The notes below the pieces were generated by a model, which made no database searches, was not told the DNA's origin, and worked only from the letters and a program-made list of their open reading frames with translations. From positions 4,798,001 through 4,862,000 of the forward strand of contig BSBM01000423.1 of assembly GCA_027924585.1 (NCBI GenBank): DNA of 64,000 nt. Reading direction: 5' to 3'. Of this stretch, positions 32,961-45,056 are shown in pieces. Both the position numbers and the translations under genes were made by a program. The stretch comes from Larix kaempferi. Taxonomy: Eukaryota > Streptophyta > Pinopsida > Pinales > Pinaceae. Each line of letters opens with the position of its first letter. Within the stretch, counting starts at the first letter, position 1.

Positions 32961-33141
32961 AAAGAAAAACAAAAAAATGAAACCAATAAACTCAAAAGAA
33001 TGGTTCCTCCTAGAAATAACTAAGTCTGAAAGACCTTCTAAGAAAAGTTTAGCTCCTAAGTAATTTCATGAAAGAATTAAAGTTGGGGCCCCAATATCTA
33101 GAAAAATTTGGGGGGGATGTTGCAGCAACAACAAGTCCTAT

Positions 33142-34144
33142 ATCTTCTATGGTCAGAATCCATGTCAGCTGTCTTTTCACCCTCACCTCATATCCTTGGA
33201 TTCAACACTCTTTTGATCATTATCCCATTCTCATTCTCTCGTGCAAGCTACTACACTACATAGAGTTACCATGGTTGTTCATGTCCATTACTAGATTGTA
33301 TGCTTAACCCATAAATTCGAATTAGAAGACATAGCTACATTTTTGGAAGATAAAATCATTGGTTGTACGTGAGCAGAGAGTTTGGACAAGCTAGGAACCT
33401 TACCCATGGAGTTATGTTGCTTGTAGGTGCTTGAGTGGTCACAAATCAAGGCTATAGGTGGTTCTATAACATCCATATCAGGTTGGAATTCTTCTATGCA
33501 CACACTAGAAGCACCCAGCAAGATGGATCACCCAAGAGAACCGTGGATCAGTGAAGGGGATGCCTGAGCTAGAAGGGTGTTGTGTGGGGTAGGTATTGTG
33601 AAAGCCAAGGCTGTGAGGGATGAGTGAGACCCCTGTAGAGATATGTATGGGCATTTGACTAAGCACAGAGAGAAGAACGGGTTATGGTCTGAGAGATAGA
33701 ATCCTGTAGGTGTTTCCTTCGCCCTAGTGGCCTCATAGCCCAGCTTGGGGGTGGCCTCAGTAGCAGAAAGATTATATGCTGGACTGAGTGCCTGTGGTTG
33801 GGTGAAAAAGCGCTCTTACACAACTAGTTACTTGGATCTGTGTTTCTTAAAGATAAGTAATCTTATGCATTTGAATTTGAATTGTTTTATTTGATGCATG
33901 TAATGTTTATGCTGGTAATTGCATGCTAGATGTGTGTGGTTAGATTTTTTACTTCTGTTGTGCATGTTTATTATGTTTTTGCACACATTGTTTATTATTG
34001 AGAATCGTATTATGCATTTGGGCAAATTTTTAGAGCCTAGGATTTGCCAACGTCCCCTCCCGATGGTCAGATTGGGTGAGGGGGACATTACACTATTAAC
34101 TTTCAAAATTATGATTGCACCAATCATGTCTCATAAGGATTTAA
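33142..34144. other. Right part of solo LTR and short gap
   Basis: 33142-34092 is the right part of the interrupted solo LTR. 34093-34097 is its target duplication. 34098-34144 is a short AT-rich gap before copy C. No gene is visible. Confidence 0.6.
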
Positions 34145-34506
34145 TGTGAGGAACCTGCAACAGTTAATATATGAAATACATGATATATCAGATCACAAAA
34201 TATTTTTATTGATCGCGGACCACTTCGAGGGGGCAACCTCCGTTAAACAAGCTCAATACAAGTAATTTCACAGTGCCTTCATTGGGATCAACACAAAATT
34301 ATATACCAAGTCTAGGCACCAATACTATGGATCAATACCATGGACCATATAATACTACGGGATGGCTTACAAAGCATATGTGTCCAATACTATGGGATAA
34401 TACAAACTATGGATCAACAAATACTATGGGACGACTTACAAAGAATATGCATCCAACAACAATATACTAACAAAGTAAAGAGAAGGGTTGACACGAATTC
34501 CTAACA
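34145..34506 (-). repeat. 3' LTR of copy C (362 bp)
   Basis: TGTGAGGAACC...CCTAACA; about 13 bp shorter than its partner. Confidence 0.9.
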
Positions 34507-37077
34507 TCTCCTCTCCCTTAGAAAAATCTTTGTCCTCGAAGCTTTAGATGTGGAAATTGATGCGAAATCTGAAGGAGTGGTTCCCATGTAGCATCCTCTG
34601 GTTGCATTCCGTGCCACTGAATTAATACCTCTGTGATAGATCGAGAGAGAAGCTAACGCCTTTTGAGTTTTAGAGAGGATTGCTTGGAAGGCTGTAGATG
34701 AAGAAGAACCATATCACCTGCTTGAAAAGTGCACTCAGAACGCTGCTGATCAACTTGTTGGTTCATAATAATTCTTGCCATGTGAAGATTGTCCTACAAA
34801 ATGAGAAGAATCTGATCGCGGTTTCGAAGAACCGAGTCAATTGCCTGAACTAGTGAACTGTTGAGGGTGTATGGAAGAAGAACTGGCAGTGCCTGACCAT
34901 AGATTGCTTCATATGGAGTCAGTTTAGATGCAGTATTGTACCACCGGAGCCCTTCAAGGAAATCCATAGAAATATCTATCCAAATCCGTGTAGGGATGGG
35001 CAAGGGTTCGAGCAATCCCAGAAGGAGTGTCGTTTCACCCTTGCTGACCTGGCAAGTATCACATTCAGCCACCATCTATTCAATTTTCATTTTCAGTCCC
35101 TGACAAAAGAAGTTACACTATTCCCGCTCATACATTTTGAGGAAACCAGAGTGCCCTACCGATGGATAAGCATGGAGTTCATAGAAGACATAGCCCTGTT
35201 GAAAAGATTGCGACCAATTTGGAACAAGCATAGAAATAGCTGAAAGAGAAACTGGGTCATCAAATGTGCGAGAAAGAGCATCTACCACCAAATTGTCTTT
35301 ACCCTTCTTGTAAGTGATCTCATAGGCATAACCCATGAGTTTGCTAACCCATTTCAGGTGAGTTGGGGAGGAGACCAATTGTTCCAGGAAATTTTTCAGA
35401 CTCTGGTGATCAGTCTTGATGTAGAAATAATTCCCGAATAGGTATGGCTTCCACTTCTGTACTACATGCAAAATAGCGTTCATTTCCTTCTCAGATGTAG
35501 AGGCAGATAAATTCTTACCAGAAATATCTCTTGAAGGCGGCAATCCCACTAGTTCAACAAAGACACCTTCATATATATCCAAGGGAGTAGTGGAGACCGT
35601 TTATGGGTGCATCTGAATGGAATGGAGCTTAGCAATGACACCATGTGAATTCTTCTTAAGGATATTTTCCAGGCGATGTGAACTGATGATGTGGAGAGAC
35701 CCTGGTTTCAAGCCCGTAAATGTGTGGTTTCTCCCATGAACTAAAAACTACATCCAAAGTTTAGCAAAATCCCATAAGATGGGGCCAAGTGTGAGTAACC
35801 ATTGAGCGTCCAAAACCACATCACATCCTCCTAAGGACAAGGAAAACATGTCAGAGCGCAAGTTATAATATTCTATAGAGATACACACATTGTGACACTT
35901 CCCCTTGCAAGGTAAGGTGCCCCCATTGGCAATCATGACTTCAAAGTTGGAGCAAGGATGGACAAAACAATCAGCTTGTTTGGTGATTCGAGGGTCAATG
36001 AAGTTATGAGTGCTACCAGAATCAATGAATATTGTAAGAGGGAGCTTCTCGAAGTAACCCCTGATCCACATTGTTTGTGGGGTGGTGATTACGGCTAAAG
36101 CATGGAGAGATATCTCTGGGTGGTCGTCCGGAGATGGAGGGTCAACGGGCGGCTTCGACCTGATCATTTAGTGTATCTGGAGCTTATTCACCAAGTTCAG
36201 AGGCAGGTAGAGAATACACATCCAAGAGATATAGTTGTTGCTCAACACATCTATGTCCCCGAGTCAATTTCTCATCAAAATTATAACAAATCCCTTTTTC
36301 TCTACGTGCCCTTATCTCCGCTTCAAACAAATGCTTGATAAGATTTGTGCGAGGAGCTGGTGTGATGGGAGGTCATTGGGAAACCATATTTTTTAATGGA
36401 ACAAAATTGGATTTGGAGCATTGTTGGGTTGTGATATTGTCCTCCGCTAAATTAACCAACCCTAGGACTTCCATCATTGTGTTGGGACAGAACATTTTAA
36501 CCTATGAGTAGATTTCATCCTTAAGACCACTAATAAAACAACTCCTGTAGAATTCATCAGACAATCCTTCTGTGTGATAGGCTAGTTTCTCAAATTTTGT
36601 CTGATACTCTCTCACAGTGCCAATTTGGAGAATTTTAGTGAGTGCTCCTGTGAAGTCATCAAAAGCACTAGTACCAAATCATTGCAAAAGGAGTTCGCAA
36701 AAAACTGTCCATTTTGGCTCGTTATGAGCCTTGATGTATCAATGGTACCATTGAAGGGATTCCTATTCCAAATGAAAGGATGCAAGTGGAACTTTGTGGA
36801 CATCAAAATTATTATGCAGATTGAAATATTGTTCTTCCAGGTATATCCATCCAGTCAGATTATTACCATTGAAGCGAGGAAAATCAAGCTCTGGCCCACG
36901 AAAATTGTTGGAAGAAGAGAACCCAATGTTTGCAGAAGATTTTGGATGTCGTTTATTGTTCAAGGCTTAATGTTGAAGATGAAGGCTGAGAAATGTTTCA
37001 TCCAAATCTTGGAGTTTGGTTTTGAGGGCTGCAAGTTCTTCATCCATGATTTGTGCTCCTCTGCGAGTGACAACCAT
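34507..37077 (-). pseudogene. Gag-pol remnant of copy C, lacking RT and integrase core
   Basis: From ATG 37077 the order is gag fragments, protease (FIDSGSTHNFIDP, 36167-35748), linker, then PPSRD joined directly to GKNLSAST of RNase H near 35525. RNase H (35582-35118) keeps the KTDHQSL and YKKGKDN motifs. Next are integrase finger CDTCQ and MDFLEGL joined to RWYNT near 34947, with the catalytic core gone. A chromodomain-like tail (ATWEPLLQI...FPHLKL) runs up to the polypurine tract. Several frameshifts and stops are present. Confidence 0.85.
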
Positions 37078-37989
37078 AACCAGGAGATTTTTTTTTTAAA
37101 TGGGTAGAAAGAAAAAAATAGAAGCTTCTTTAGTAAGGGAAATTTCTGATTTGGGAAAAAATCTGATGGGTAATTGCGGTTTGACTAGGTTTTGGACACT
37201 TTCTAATGGACAAAGAAGCAGAAAATGGAGATTTCAGAAGCATGGTGAAAGAATAAGAAAAATTGTCAGAGAGGGACAAAGAAGCAGAAATAGGAAATGA
37301 TCACTATGGCAAAATTGGAAGGCGATTGGATGAAAATTGAAGAAGTTATGGAAAACCCTAAATATAGACAAATGCGATATTTTTGTCTTCGGGGAAGTGG
37401 AATTTGGGATAGGGTCCTCAGAATAAAATGTGCAGAATGGGATTGCAGGGGTTTCAGTGAAGTTTCAAGAGAAACGGGGTTAAAACAAAGGAGATATGGC
37501 GAAAAAACAAAGTTTTATACCAAAATGGATCTGCAACGGCACGTAAGTGATCGGCAACAGTTCTGGATAGATATAATCTGCGATTTATCAGCTAAAATTA
37601 GATATGGACCCTGAGTATGTGCGGCTTCCTAAAGGTTCAGGGGATTCACTCGGCCACCAATGTTGTCTAACGGCTTGTGTATTGGGGCAGTACCCCTCAC
37701 TCCATGGCTTAGGTAAAACTGATAATTGCTTTGCCACAAACGACAACTCTTGGTTTACCTCAAGGGTGGGAACTAGTCAATCAGGTAGGGTTTGTGGCCC
37801 TTTTGACTAGCAGGTCCTCTCAATGGGCCAGCTACTTCGGGATTCCTGTGGTACTCCTCACAATGAGTTTTAAGGCTTATGTCCAAGTACTTTCCACAGT
37901 TAAGCAGATAGGGATTATTCCCAGATCCGAACCTGCAACAAGTGCGAAAAAAAAATGGTAGAAATTCCACCCAACGAGCCCAAGAAAGT

Positions 37990-38001
37990 GCTATGATACC
38001 A
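37990..38001 (-). other. Primer-binding site of copy C, one base changed
   Basis: TGGTATCATAGC on the - strand; one substitution from the Met-tRNA-type site of copies A and B. Confidence 0.8.
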
Positions 38002-38003
38002 GA

Positions 38004-38378
38004 TGTGAGGAACCTGCAACAATTAATAGATGAAATACACGATATATTAGATCACAAAATGTTTTTATTGATCGCAAGCCACTTCGAGGGGACAACCTCC
38101 TTTGAGCAATCTCAATACAAATAACTTCACGGTGCCTTCATTGGGCTCAACACAAACTTATATACTAAGTCTAGGCGCCAATACTATGGATCAATACCAT
38201 GGACCATATAATGCTCCAGGACGACTTACAAAGCATATGTGTCCAATACTATGGATCAATACTATGGGGTAATACAAACTATGGATCAGCAAATACTACG
38301 AGACGACTTACAAAGCATATGCATCCAACAACAATATACTAACAAAGTAAAGAGAAGGGTTGACATGAGTTCCTAACA
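38004..38378 (-). repeat. 5' LTR of copy C (375 bp)
   Basis: TGTGAGGAACC...CCTAACA, followed by target duplication TTTAA. Confidence 0.9.
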
Positions 38379-38383
38379 TTTAA

Positions 38384-39231
38384 CTATATGAAAAAATAAA
38401 TAGAAATTCTCATTGGTATCAATGTTTGATGGGCTTACAACTTTGAGAAAATTCAGAAAAGTACTAAATTTTTTAAACCGGACATCCTCACTTACAACAG
38501 GTTCTTTTATGCTATTATTCTGCCTTATTCCCTTATTTCTTTTTCTTTTCTTCACATCCTTCCTCTTCCGTTTTATTCTTCTTCCTAATTTTTTCTCCTA
38601 CTCTATTTTTTTCACAAGGAAATAATAATAATTCCTACGAATGCTTCTTCCCCTTCGAAATTCCTTCCTCCATAATAAAACTTTACTATTCTTATAAATA
38701 AAATAAAACTTGGCATTAAAAATATGTAAGACGTCTCTAGTTTTTCCTCCTACCATTAATTAATAAGATAAGAGCTTCATACAACTTAGTATTTTCCTTG
38801 TAGGTTAAAAAAAATATAAGAAAATAAAAAGAACAAACTATTCCAAATAATTTAAATAAAAAGAAAAAATTAAATAAATTAAAATACACAGAGACACGTA
38901 TAAATAGATAGATAGATAGGGGGCTATATGGTAGCGATTCTACGATTCAAATAAGATGTGAGGGTCTATATTTCGTATATAGGGTTAGGTTATCATCTTC
39001 GAGGATTCTAACCATCAAATGCACCATCTCTCCCATTCTTCTATGCAGGCAACTTAATGGAGAACAAAGAATTGGATTGTGGTGAATATGGGCCTAGTCC
39101 TCTCCACATATTTATTTTAGAATCTCAATTTAAAGAGGATAGACATGTGTCATGATCAGCCCCATGGCTATCTCTTGTCTCTATATCCTTTTTTGGTGGC
39201 GAGGATATGGGAATAACTAATTTATTATGCT
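38384..39231. other. AT-rich stretch without a supported feature
   Basis: Contains a short AGAT microsatellite near 38908-38921 and T/C-rich runs at 38500-38620. No ORF of interest and no LTR ends are visible. Confidence 0.5.
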
Positions 39232-39236
39232 TGGAG

Positions 39237-39625
39237 TGTTAGAAAAACAAGATCGCAAATCAATAACAATAAACAAGATGCAAATATAAATCACATAAAC
39301 ACAATACAAGAGAGACACTAATATACATGATTCACCCAATCTGGGCTACGTCCACAGAGAAATTTCCAATCCTTTTATTATTATACCATCCAACAAATGA
39401 AGGGATACAACCTGTAGCACATCTGCTACAAATTCCTCTTTACTCTCTCATAGTATCTCTTACATAATCACATAGATCTTTACAATATTACAATACATAG
39501 CCACATTACACCCCCCCACCGGGACGAGTGTACAGTCCACCTACATAGAATATAAAAAACTAGGGTAGAAACACAGCTGAACAACAACATCTCTGGATCA
39601 GGAAGATCGGGTTCCACAACCAACA
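39237..39625 (-). repeat. 3' LTR of copia element (389 bp)
   Basis: Homologous to 43672-44234 but missing about 174 bp near its middle, around 39508. Confidence 0.88.
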
Positions 39626-39640
39626 ATCTCCCACTTGGAG
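39626..39640 (-). other. Polypurine tract of copia element
   Basis: On the - strand CTCCAAGTGGGAGAT precedes the LTR TGTTGG edge, the usual form for plant copia elements. Confidence 0.8.
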
Positions 39641-39933
39641 ATTGATCACAACAACTCCACCGCTATTGCACTTGCTGGACTATGCTCTAAACCTTAAACC
39701 TGGAAAAATTATCGTCTTCACCTTCATGCTTGAAGGCCAACTGAAACCAAGAAGGAACTCAGTTTCTCTCTCGTTATTGCATTTGTCAACATGTCTACAG
39801 GATTATGGCTAGTGTGTATTTTTTCCAGCTTCAACACTTCATCATCCAGAACAAATCGTATGAAATGGTACTTGAGTTGCATATGTTTAGTCTTAGAATG
39901 GAAAGATGAGTTCTTTGCAAGATGAATGGCACT

Positions 39934-42900
39934 CTAGCTGTCACTGTACAACCTGCTCTTTTCATGCTTCTTACCCAATTCCTTGATGAACCTCTGTAAC
40001 CAAATCATCTCTTTACTAGCCTCTGTAGCAGCAACATACACTGCTTCTGTTGTTGAAAGTGCAACAACATTTTGTAGTTTCAAAATCCAACCTATTATTG
40101 TTCCACCTACATTAAATACATACCCTATGGTGCTCATCCTTGTATCTTTATCACCTACCATATCTGCATCAACATATCCATGTTGAACAGTGTTTGAGCC
40201 TCCAAAACATAATGCATGAGTAGTAGTACCTCTCAAATACCTGAGAATCCACTGTACTCCCTTCCAATGTTATTTACCTGGATTATTCATATACCTGCTC
40301 ACAACTCCCACTACATGTGCAATATCTGGTCTTGTGCACACCATGGCATACATCAAGCTGCCAACTATTGAGGAATAGGGAACCTTGGACATGTAGTCCA
40401 TCTCTTCATGTGTCTTAAGACACATATCCTTACTTAGTTTGAAATGGCTGGCCAAAGGTGTACTAATTGGTTTTGCATTCTGCATTCTAAACCTGTCCAA
40501 CACCTTTTCTATGTACACACCTTGAGACAATGTCAATTTGTGTTTTTTCCTATCTCTTGTTATTCTCATACCAAGGATTTGCTTTGCAGCACCCAAATCC
40601 CTCATCTCAAATGAATTAGCTAAATTATTTTTTAGCACATTTATATCCTGCATATTAGACCTTGCAACAAGCATGTTATCCACATACAATAACAAGATAA
40701 TATATCTTCCATTATCTAGCCTTTTGAAATAAACGTAGTGGTTAGAATTCCATCTACTATAACCTTGTTCTGTCATAAAACTGTTAAATTTTAAATACCA
40801 CTTCCTTGGAGCTTGCTTCAAGCCATACAAGCTCTTATTCAACCTACATACTTAATTCTCCTTCCCTTTGACCTCATACCCCTATGGCTGCTGCATATAA
40901 ATCTCTTCCTCCAAATCCCCATGGAGAAAGGTTATTTTTACATCTAACTATTCAAGATGCAAATATTCTACCGCCACTAGACTTAAAATAGTTCTGATTG
41001 AAGTCATTTTAACAACAGGAGAAAAAATTTCACCAAAATATATACCTTTCTCTTATGCAAACCCCTTTACAACAAGGATGTACTTGTATTGCTTCTTGCC
41101 TCCATCTTCTTCCTTCAACTTGTAAACCCATTTATTCTACAATGCTCTTTTACCTGCAGGAAGCTGAACCAAATCCCAAGTCTAATTTCTTACCAATGAG
41201 TCCATCTCCGCATTCATGACTTGCTCCCACTTCTTTCTAGTTTCCACATGCATTGCTTCTTCTTAACATTCTGGTGCACCAGATTCATTCATCAATAAAT
41301 AGTACATTGAAGGAGAGTATCGTTCAAGGGATCTACTTAACCTGGTAGATCTTCTAACACTTGGAGGAGTTTGAGGTACTTGCTGCAGTTCTTGATTTTT
41401 CGGCACCTTTGGAACATCATTTTCTTTGATTTCATCAAGCACTGTGTACTCTATGTTATCATTTTCATGTTTCTTTCCCTACAACTGATCTTTATATATG
41501 ACATTTTCATTGAATACCACATCTCTACTCCTAATTATTTTGTTATTTTCATAATCCCATAAGTGATAACCATAATCATCAACCTTGTATCCAATAAAGG
41601 TACATTTCTTGGATTTAGCCTCAAGTTTTGTTCTATTTTCTTTATCAAAATGATTCACATTAACCAAGAGTTCTTAGAAATTAGTAGTTTACCTTTTTAC
41701 TTGTCCATGGATCCTCTGTAATACCACCATCCAAAGTGCTTGAATTCCCTTTGTTTATTAATTAAACATCGGTAGCTACAACATCTTCCCAAAACTATAA
41801 GGGTGACTCTGTATGCAATCTCATACACCTTGCATGCTCCATGATCATCATATTCATCCTTTCTAACACGCCATTTTCTTGTGGTGTTCCTGAGACTATC
41901 TTCTCTCTACGAATCCGATGGTATGAAGAGTAATTATCAAATTCCTTGTTGCAGTATTCACGTCCATTATCAAATATGAGACACTTCAACCTTTTTCCTG
42001 TCTCATTCTCAACCAAATCTTTCCACTTCTTAAAAGTAGCAAACCCATCAGATTTCCGTCAAAAGCAATAAACCCAAGTTTTTCTAATTGCATCATCAAT
42101 AAAAGTAACATAATAACAAGAGCCACCAAGAAATTATACCTGATTTGGTCCCCATACATCTGTATGCACAAGCTCTAACTTTTCACTCTTCTTTTGTTTC
42201 CCAACCCTAAGAAATCTTACTCTCGTCAATTTACCATAAACACAGTTCTCACAGAATTCCAAACATTACCTGCTTCAGATATGAAAGCAACTTCCTTGAG
42301 TGAAGAACTTGCATCCCTTTTTACCTCATGTGGCCACACCTATGATGCCACAATATTGTATCTATTCCTATGGAAGCTAAAGAGATAGAACAGTTAGTAT
42401 TATGAGGACAAAAATATTAAATACAATGTACCTATCATGTCTCATTTTGCTATAACCATCGATCCTTTAGTGATCTTCCACCACATTTCTCCAAATGTAG
42501 ACAAACAACCACCATCTCCCAACTGTCTTGTTGAGATCATATTTCTTTTCATAAAATGAATATGCCTTACATATTTCAGCAGCCATTCACCTCCATTCTT
42601 TAACTTTATTTGTACCTTACCCATTTCAACAATTTTACATGGTTCATCATCACCAAATAAAAAATGTCCAAAATCACCTAGAACATAATCATGAAAGAAT
42701 TTCCTATGGGGTGTAGCATGACATGAAGCCCTTGAATATACTACCCAGTAATCACTAGTACTATCTAATGTAAGAATCAAATCATCTTGTAACACATCAC
42801 CTACTACATTTGCTTCCCGAGTAGTCTCATGTTGTCCATCTCCTTTCTTCTTTAGAGATTCACAATTTTTCTTTAGATGACCTTTCTTTCCATAGTTCCA

Positions 42901-43668
42901 ACACTCTATCTTTCCTAGTCTATACTTGGATCTTCCCTTCCTAGACTTGGTGCAATTACTTGGGATCTTTCCTCTCTACCTTTGTCTTCCCCTGCTCTCC
43001 ATGGTCAATGCATTACCTGATGTCTCACCTATGCTTTTCCTCACTAAGAATAACAACAACAACATCATCAAATTTCAAAGTGGTTGAACCAGAGACTGAG
43101 TTACTTACAACCATGACTAAGCTATTCCAGCTACTTGGAAATGAGCACAAGATTACAAGAGCCCTAACCTCATCTTCAAAGTTCACTTTTACAGAACTTA
43201 ATTCATTTGTAATCATATTAAATTCATTTAAATGATCAACAACAAATCCACCTTCTGAAATCTTCATACTAAATAAATGCTTCATTAGAAATATCTTGTT
43301 GGAGGCCGATGGTTTTTCATACAGTTTATTCAATGCGCTCATCAGACCCTCCATTTTCTTTTATTTTGAGATATTGAAATCCACCGATGAATCCAGGCAC
43401 AACCATATTGTTTCTAGTTCCTTTATTTCAAGAACCTCCCATTATTCGTCCTTCATAGCTACCAGTTGCTTTGCTTTTCCTCCTAGCAGTAGGAATAGAT
43501 CCTTCTGATACAAATAGTCCTCCATTTGCATCTTCCATAACTGGTAGTTTTGGCTGTTAAATTTCTCGACCTTAAAATTTCCTTTGTTTGCCATTGCTCC
43601 CACCCGAACCAGGAACCCTTCTTTCCTGCGAGTTTATATTCCAAATAGAACTTTGGCTCGGATACCAA
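39934..43668 (-). pseudogene. Copia gag-pol remnant
   Basis: Pieces in order on the - strand: gag (43354-43025, LYEKPSASNKIFLMKHLF); zinc knuckle near 42900 with second Cys changed (CWNYGKKGH); protease near 42740 with the catalytic Asp-Ser-Gly changed to Tyr-Ser-Arg; integrase pieces (42016-41795, LIFDNGREY...PQENGVLERMN; 41667-41479); RT (40842-40270, SLYGLKQAPRKWY; the YVDD box reads YVDN); RNase H (40236-39934, GYVDADMVGD...LSTTEAVYVA). Many stops; clearly dead. Confidence 0.88.
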
Positions 43669-43669
43669 T
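43657..43669 (-). other. Primer-binding site of copia element
   Basis: TGGTATCCGAGCC on the - strand, one base from the usual TGGTATCAGAGCC, next to the 5' LTR edge. Confidence 0.8.
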
Positions 43670-43671
43670 TG

Positions 43672-44234
43672 TTAGAAAAACAAGATTGCAGAACAATAAC
43701 AATAAACAAGATGCAAATTTAAATCACATAAACACAATACAAGAAAGACACCAATATACGTGGTTCACCCAATCTAGACTACGTCCGCAGAGAAATTGCC
43801 AGTCCTTTTATTATTATACCACCCAACAAATTAAGGGATACAACCTGCAGCACATCCGCTTCAACTTCCTCTTCACACTCTCACATTCTCTCTTGCACAA
43901 TCATATATATATTTACAATACTACAATACACATTTGCATTACAATGTCTTCCTTTTAAAGGGGAATTACCATGGGAAAATACCATGCACTACCCAATACC
44001 ATGGGCCCGTAAAATGTTCACCAACAAACAACACAAAAATATTTCAGGGGATTAACCCCCAAAACCCCTCTCTCAGAGCGCTACCCCCAAACCCCTGTGG
44101 GGGGACAAAGTCCCCCACCACCACCCCATTAGGATGAGTTTACAGTCCACCTGCAAAACATATAAAAAACTGGGTACAAACACGGTTGAACAACAACATC
44201 TCTGAATCAGGAATATCAGGCTCCACAACCAACA
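43672..44234 (-). repeat. 5' LTR of copia element (563 bp)
   Basis: TGTTAGAAAAACAAGATTGC...CTCCACAACCAACA; the longer LTR, with a C/G-run-rich segment (about 43950-44130) absent from its partner. Confidence 0.88.
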
Positions 44235-44299
44235 TAGAGTCTATTAGAAACCTTGAAGTACATGATACATCTCTTATTCCTTAGCCTAAAAATCCCATC

Positions 44300-45056
44300 T
44301 TGAAGTTTATGAATTATATGGAGGTGGTTGTTCGCTTGTTTATGTAATTTTCTCCTTCAGATAATGGTGAAAAGGATTCTTTTGTTCCTCTCCCTGGCTC
44401 TAGATATTTTTCAGTGGCACACAAGTTGGGAAATATAAGGTGTATCAAGGCCCATTGTGAGAAGGTTAAGACTGTGTTAGGTCAAAATATCCTTAGAGAG
44501 GAGATTCCAAATGTCCTTTTATTGGCCCTAGTTGGGAAGTTTTGTGGAAATGTGGTATGCCCAACCTCTCTTCGTCTCTATCTTGAGGGGAATTGGAGAT
44601 CAATTTTAGCATATATTAATATATTCCACATCCTAACTAGAAGGTGGATTTGTTTTATTTTCAGGTCCTGGGTAGATAAATCAAAAGTGCTCGTAAATAA
44701 TTGGTCTTGGGGGTCATCAGGGTTGGTTCTGTAGGATTAGAAGGTGGATTTCAACCCAACAAGGGCGCCTATGAACATTTTGCATCTTTGGGTAATTCTA
44801 CACAATTTACCTTTGATTTTATGGAATAAAAAATTATTTGAGTAAATCGGTAATAATATAGGCAAGTTTATCAAACTGGAAGACAATTAGGATTCCATTG
44901 CTAATCGCAGATGATCACACATGCTTGTAGAAGTTGACGTAAGAAAAGGCCTATTGGAGGAAATTGAATTGGAAATGAACGCCTCATCTTGGGTGCAAAA
45001 GGTAGATTATTGGAAGGTTCGTTTTTCATTGTTTCAAGTGTCATGCAATGGGTAAT
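44300..45056 (+). pseudogene. LINE ORF1 (DUF4283-like) remnant
   Basis: Reading through stops, the frame gives LALVGKFCG, a WxxDFNPTRAPMN segment, HLWVILHNLPL, IGNNIGKFI and RKGLLEEIELEMN. These are typical of the DUF4283 domain that opens plant L1 ORF1 or Gag-like proteins. An intact zinc knuckle is not seen. Confidence 0.7.

Larger units (their letters stand above)
19547..33133 (-). mobile_element. Decayed Tat-lineage element 'Tat2', split by copy B
   Basis: On the - strand it runs from TGTTGTTGC (33133) to ...AATCA (19547). Both ends abut the same 8-bp word AGTCCTAT (33134-33141 and 19539-19546). Order in the element's direction: 5' LTR with deleted ORF2, PBS, gag, protease, additional RNase H, start of RT, deletion, second half of ORF2 (split by copy B), LTR end. 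RT core, second RNase H and integrase are gone. Numerous stops and frameshifts make it an old relative of Tat1. Confidence 0.8.
30401..33133 (-). repeat. Proposed complete 5' LTR of Tat2 (2.73 kb) with embedded, deleted ORF2
   Basis: On the - strand it begins TGTTGTTGC at 33133, beside the 8-bp direct repeat. It contains the GC-type repeat units (about 32.95-32.43 kb), CATGTG/TATATAAA (32296-32275), the leader donor (32144), the acceptor (31718), an ORF2 remnant (31705-31278), TATAAATAG (31093-31085) and the end ...GCATCA at 30401, followed by PBS and gag. Everything lies 5' of gag, so ORF2 and its promoter occupy U3. Alternative: a 787-bp LTR (30401-31187) preceded by the tail of a second Tat copy. 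Confidence 0.65.
19057..34092 (+). repeat. Solo LTR interrupted by Tat2
   Basis: The left end TGTAATACCCC (19057) and right end GGGGGACATTACA (34092) are imperfect inverted repeats of each other, as LTR ends should be. They are flanked by identical 5-bp direct repeats CTATT (19052-19056 and 34093-34097). Only 19057-19546 and 33142-34092 belong to it, about 1.44 kb; all between is later insertion. No coding sequence or second LTR is visible, so it is a solo LTR from ectopic recombination. Orientation is arbitrary. Confidence 0.75.
34145..38378 (-). mobile_element. Chromovirus-type non-autonomous element copy C
   Basis: LTRs at 34145-34506 and 38004-38378, with PBS beside the right one and polypurine tract beside the left one. 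Identical 5-bp target duplications TTTAA lie at 34140-34144 and 38379-38383. Length is 4234 bp. It has the same family and the same internal deletions as copy B. Confidence 0.93.
39237..44234 (-). mobile_element. Decayed Ty1/copia retrotransposon
   Basis: LTRs at 39237-39625 and 43672-44234 (TGTTAGAAAAAC...CAACCAACA) bracket copia-ordered remnants on the - strand: gag, protease, integrase, RT, RNase H. Flanking bases TGGAG (39232-39236) and TAGAG (44235-44239) are a probable target duplication with one change. It lies at the left border of the recognisable LINE. Confidence 0.9.

Noticed and set aside
30401-33133. Tat2 as a tandem array: a short-LTR element preceded by the tail of a second Tat copy
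   Set aside because: The outer edge at 33133 is TG and abuts the same 8-bp word that follows the other end of the element, and the flanks rejoin into one solo LTR. A single element with a long LTR is simpler. Kept as the alternative to the main finding.
38500-38625. Hydrophobic Phe/Leu-rich ORF as a membrane peptide
   Set aside because: It is the translation of a T/C-rich stretch in AT-rich DNA with no conservation evidence.
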